Assembly (NCBI RefSeq): GCF_036588685.1
Contig: NC_086382.1
Location: 68,060,929-68,124,928 of the forward strand
Direction: 5' to 3'
DNA length: 64,000 nucleotides
Source of the DNA: Mytilus trossulus
Lineage: Eukaryota > Mollusca > Bivalvia > Mytilida > Mytilidae
Shown here: one piece after another, positions 61,987 through 64,000 of the stretch
Numbering within the stretch: position 1 is the first letter of the stretch
Layout of the letters: each line of letters starts with the position of its first letter
Position numbers and translations under genes: made by a program
Notes under the pieces: generated by a model
The model's database searches: none
Told to the model about the DNA's origin: nothing
The model's input: only the letters and a program-made list of their open reading frames with translations

Positions 61987-64000
61987 GAGATATAAGTGTA
62001 AAGTGGAATTGAAGTATATGTCTTGTCAGCGTTGATCTATATAAGTCGTACTTATTAATTGTTATAAAGATAAAAATAATGTCATTTGTAGAAAATAGAA
62101 CATCAACGTATCAACGAGAATTTTTTATTTGATATAAATATCTAAGCATTTATTATAATAGGAAACAATTTGATGTGAAGTGCTAATTAGCGCAGCTGAT
62201 GGAAATATTTTTAAAGAATAAAGAATTATTTTACTGATTATTTCTTTAAGGTCTTTTTGACATAAATCTGTTCTTGAACAAAAAATGACAGGATAAACCA
62301 TTTTGTATTTATCTGTTCTCTGTTTAACCGAGATCACACAGAAATATGTGAATATGAAACTCAATGTTTTTTTTAAATAACGCCTTTGATATTTTTTACC
62401 GCATTAATATAACAATCATAACATATTATTTTAATCTAAGATATCATAATTTATTTGCAAAATTATCTTGGAGGTTCATATTGAAATTAGTAAACTTAAT
62501 TGAGTCTAGAATTTACGCCCTCTTCTGATCTGAAAACTTCCCGGTTTCGTTTAATTATGTTTTGACTGCTTCCTTATTTGGTATTATCTATGTATCATTT
62601 TATTTATAATTGTAAGACAAGCTTTCAAGATTTGTCTAAAATAATCAACATTAAATACCAAGAAACTGTCTTTTTAAAGATAATTGATGATTAAACAAAA
62701 AAGCATAGAGAGGGAGACAGTGTTTAATGATAAAGGATGACAGACGTAACACATTTTAAACCTCAAGAAATTTTAAGTTCCATAATGTTCATTAGCACAA
62801 CCAATATTATTGAAAACTCGGAGATAGTCAGTCTACTATGAATTTCGACAGAAACAGCAACATCGAACACAAAGTGTTCGTCAAATCGGCAATAACTGAC
62901 GAAGGGACGCGTTTTGCAAACCTACTGCAAAAATACTGCATTACTAATTTATGTTATATGTTTCGATGTGTTCTCTCGCAATGTAAACATTAATTAAATT
63001 TCATGAGATAGTCGAAAGCAGTTGTACGGTTATAATTGAAATCAAGAATGAAAATAGCCTACACCCTCAGTACCATTAAACAGAGGATAAATCATCATTT
63101 TAATTTCATTCAGAAATGTAATTATATGGTTTATAATAATTTGCCATCCCATTATATAGTTAATAGATTTCTGAAAATTACTTCCGAAGTACAATTTTAC
63201 CTAACATGTGTGTCTGACGACAACAGTGTAAAGATGCATAGTGTCGTAATGAAAAATGAAAGGCGATATGTAGAATGTCTTCATTAAATGATTTAAATTG
63301 GTTCCGTTCGTTTAATGCATAGTTCCGTCTCAGACGATTAATTAAATCACAATTCAATTGATCTTATTGACCGTTGTGTCATTTATAATTTGTATTCATT
63401 TACTATTTCACTATTTCGTTGATGAATTGACTATAGTTATGTTGTAGGTGTAAGTATTGAAGGTCACCTTCATATCACTTTTTCTTTATGACAATAGAAG
63501 GTCATGATGTTGTTATAAGTAACACGCAGCGCAACGACTTAACCAGCAGATATCATACATACAGGAATTTGAACATACTATGATGACACTCGTAAATTGA
63601 ATAAGTTGAGCAGTTTATGCTAATACTCCTGTTTTGAATCGGATTGAGCTTCCCATCGACATTCCTGGCTTGAGTGGAATTGAGCATACGATACTGATAC
63701 TCCTATTTTGGATCGACCTGCAAATTTTAGGCTGACACTCCTGTACTGAATAGAGCTGAGTATCTATCAAAAACTAACACAAATCTAAGTATTTATAATC
63801 TATTACCAGACACAATTAGAAGGTGATTTAATTTAGCATACGGGTTCGTAAAACCAGGTCTTTTAATGTAAGTGAAATTATCATATTTATATCTCCGAGA
63901 GTAAAGTCTTACCAACATTTTAATTCTTGATTTTGGCTGATCCAAATATTTTGTTTGCTCTGATTAAGATTCATTTGTATATAATTTTTAAAAGTAATTA
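61987..64000. other. Intergenic, nothing convincing
   Basis: 63,580-63,770 has imperfect repeats of about 60 bp (ACTCCTGTTTTGAATCGGAT, ACTCCTATTTTGGATCGACC). ORFs at 62,125 and 63,036 have no recognised domain. Confidence 0.45.

Overview
The window is AT-rich eukaryotic DNA, most likely from a marine bivalve close to Mytilus (mussels). The reasons are the spliced gene structure, the density of dispersed repeats and the identity of those repeats. Several match, from memory, families that recur in mussel sequence: the GAGAATGGAAATGGGG tail, the ACGCGCGTTTCGTC family and the GTGCCAATGAGACAAC family. No database search was possible, so the species is an inference. Genes are few; most of the window is introns, transposons and satellites.

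Layout. 1-652: minus-strand basic ORF running off the left edge. 1,025-5,260: small inverted-repeat and TTAA-type elements. 6,336-10,095: 39-bp minisatellite with a 1,170-bp higher-order period. 11,076-21,492: OAS copy 1, a 2'-5'-oligoadenylate-synthetase-family gene in seven exons; its introns hold an element with long terminal inverted repeats, a tRNA-derived SINE and a 21-bp minisatellite. 26,214-40,526: OAS copy 2, a tandem paralogue in the same orientation, broken by insertions, a frameshift and stop codons. 33,429-37,871: a nearly intact Penelope-like retroelement of the Naiad type (minus strand), nested in a TTAA-flanked DNA element that sits inside exon 5 of copy 2. 40,527-64,000: mostly intergenic DNA with dispersed repeats, one possible signal-peptide first exon at 54,905, a second SINE copy and a 24-bp-spaced series of TGACGTCA palindromes near 61,9xx.

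The main discovery candidate is the Naiad element. Its reading frame (34,077-37,085, minus) is 1,002 codons long. It is interrupted only by four UGA codons, never UAA or UAG, and ends in UAA. By position and context, all four UGAs fall where the family has, or is expected to have, cysteine. The 3' UTR folds by hand into a type II SECIS hairpin 53 nt after the stop. This fits a retrotransposon whose GIY-YIG endonuclease/reverse transcriptase is a multi-selenocysteine protein. Sec-containing Naiads have been reported from clams and spiders; this looks like a young, near-intact mussel example.

The second theme is the OAS pair. Paralogous first exons (ATG-YCA-G with a perfect donor) join a hydrophobic second exon, so the ancestral protein probably began with a signal peptide, which is unusual for a family best known as cytosolic. 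Copy 2 is a clear pseudogene. Copy 1 is intact through its catalytic exons but has a 1-nt deletion in the signal-peptide exon.
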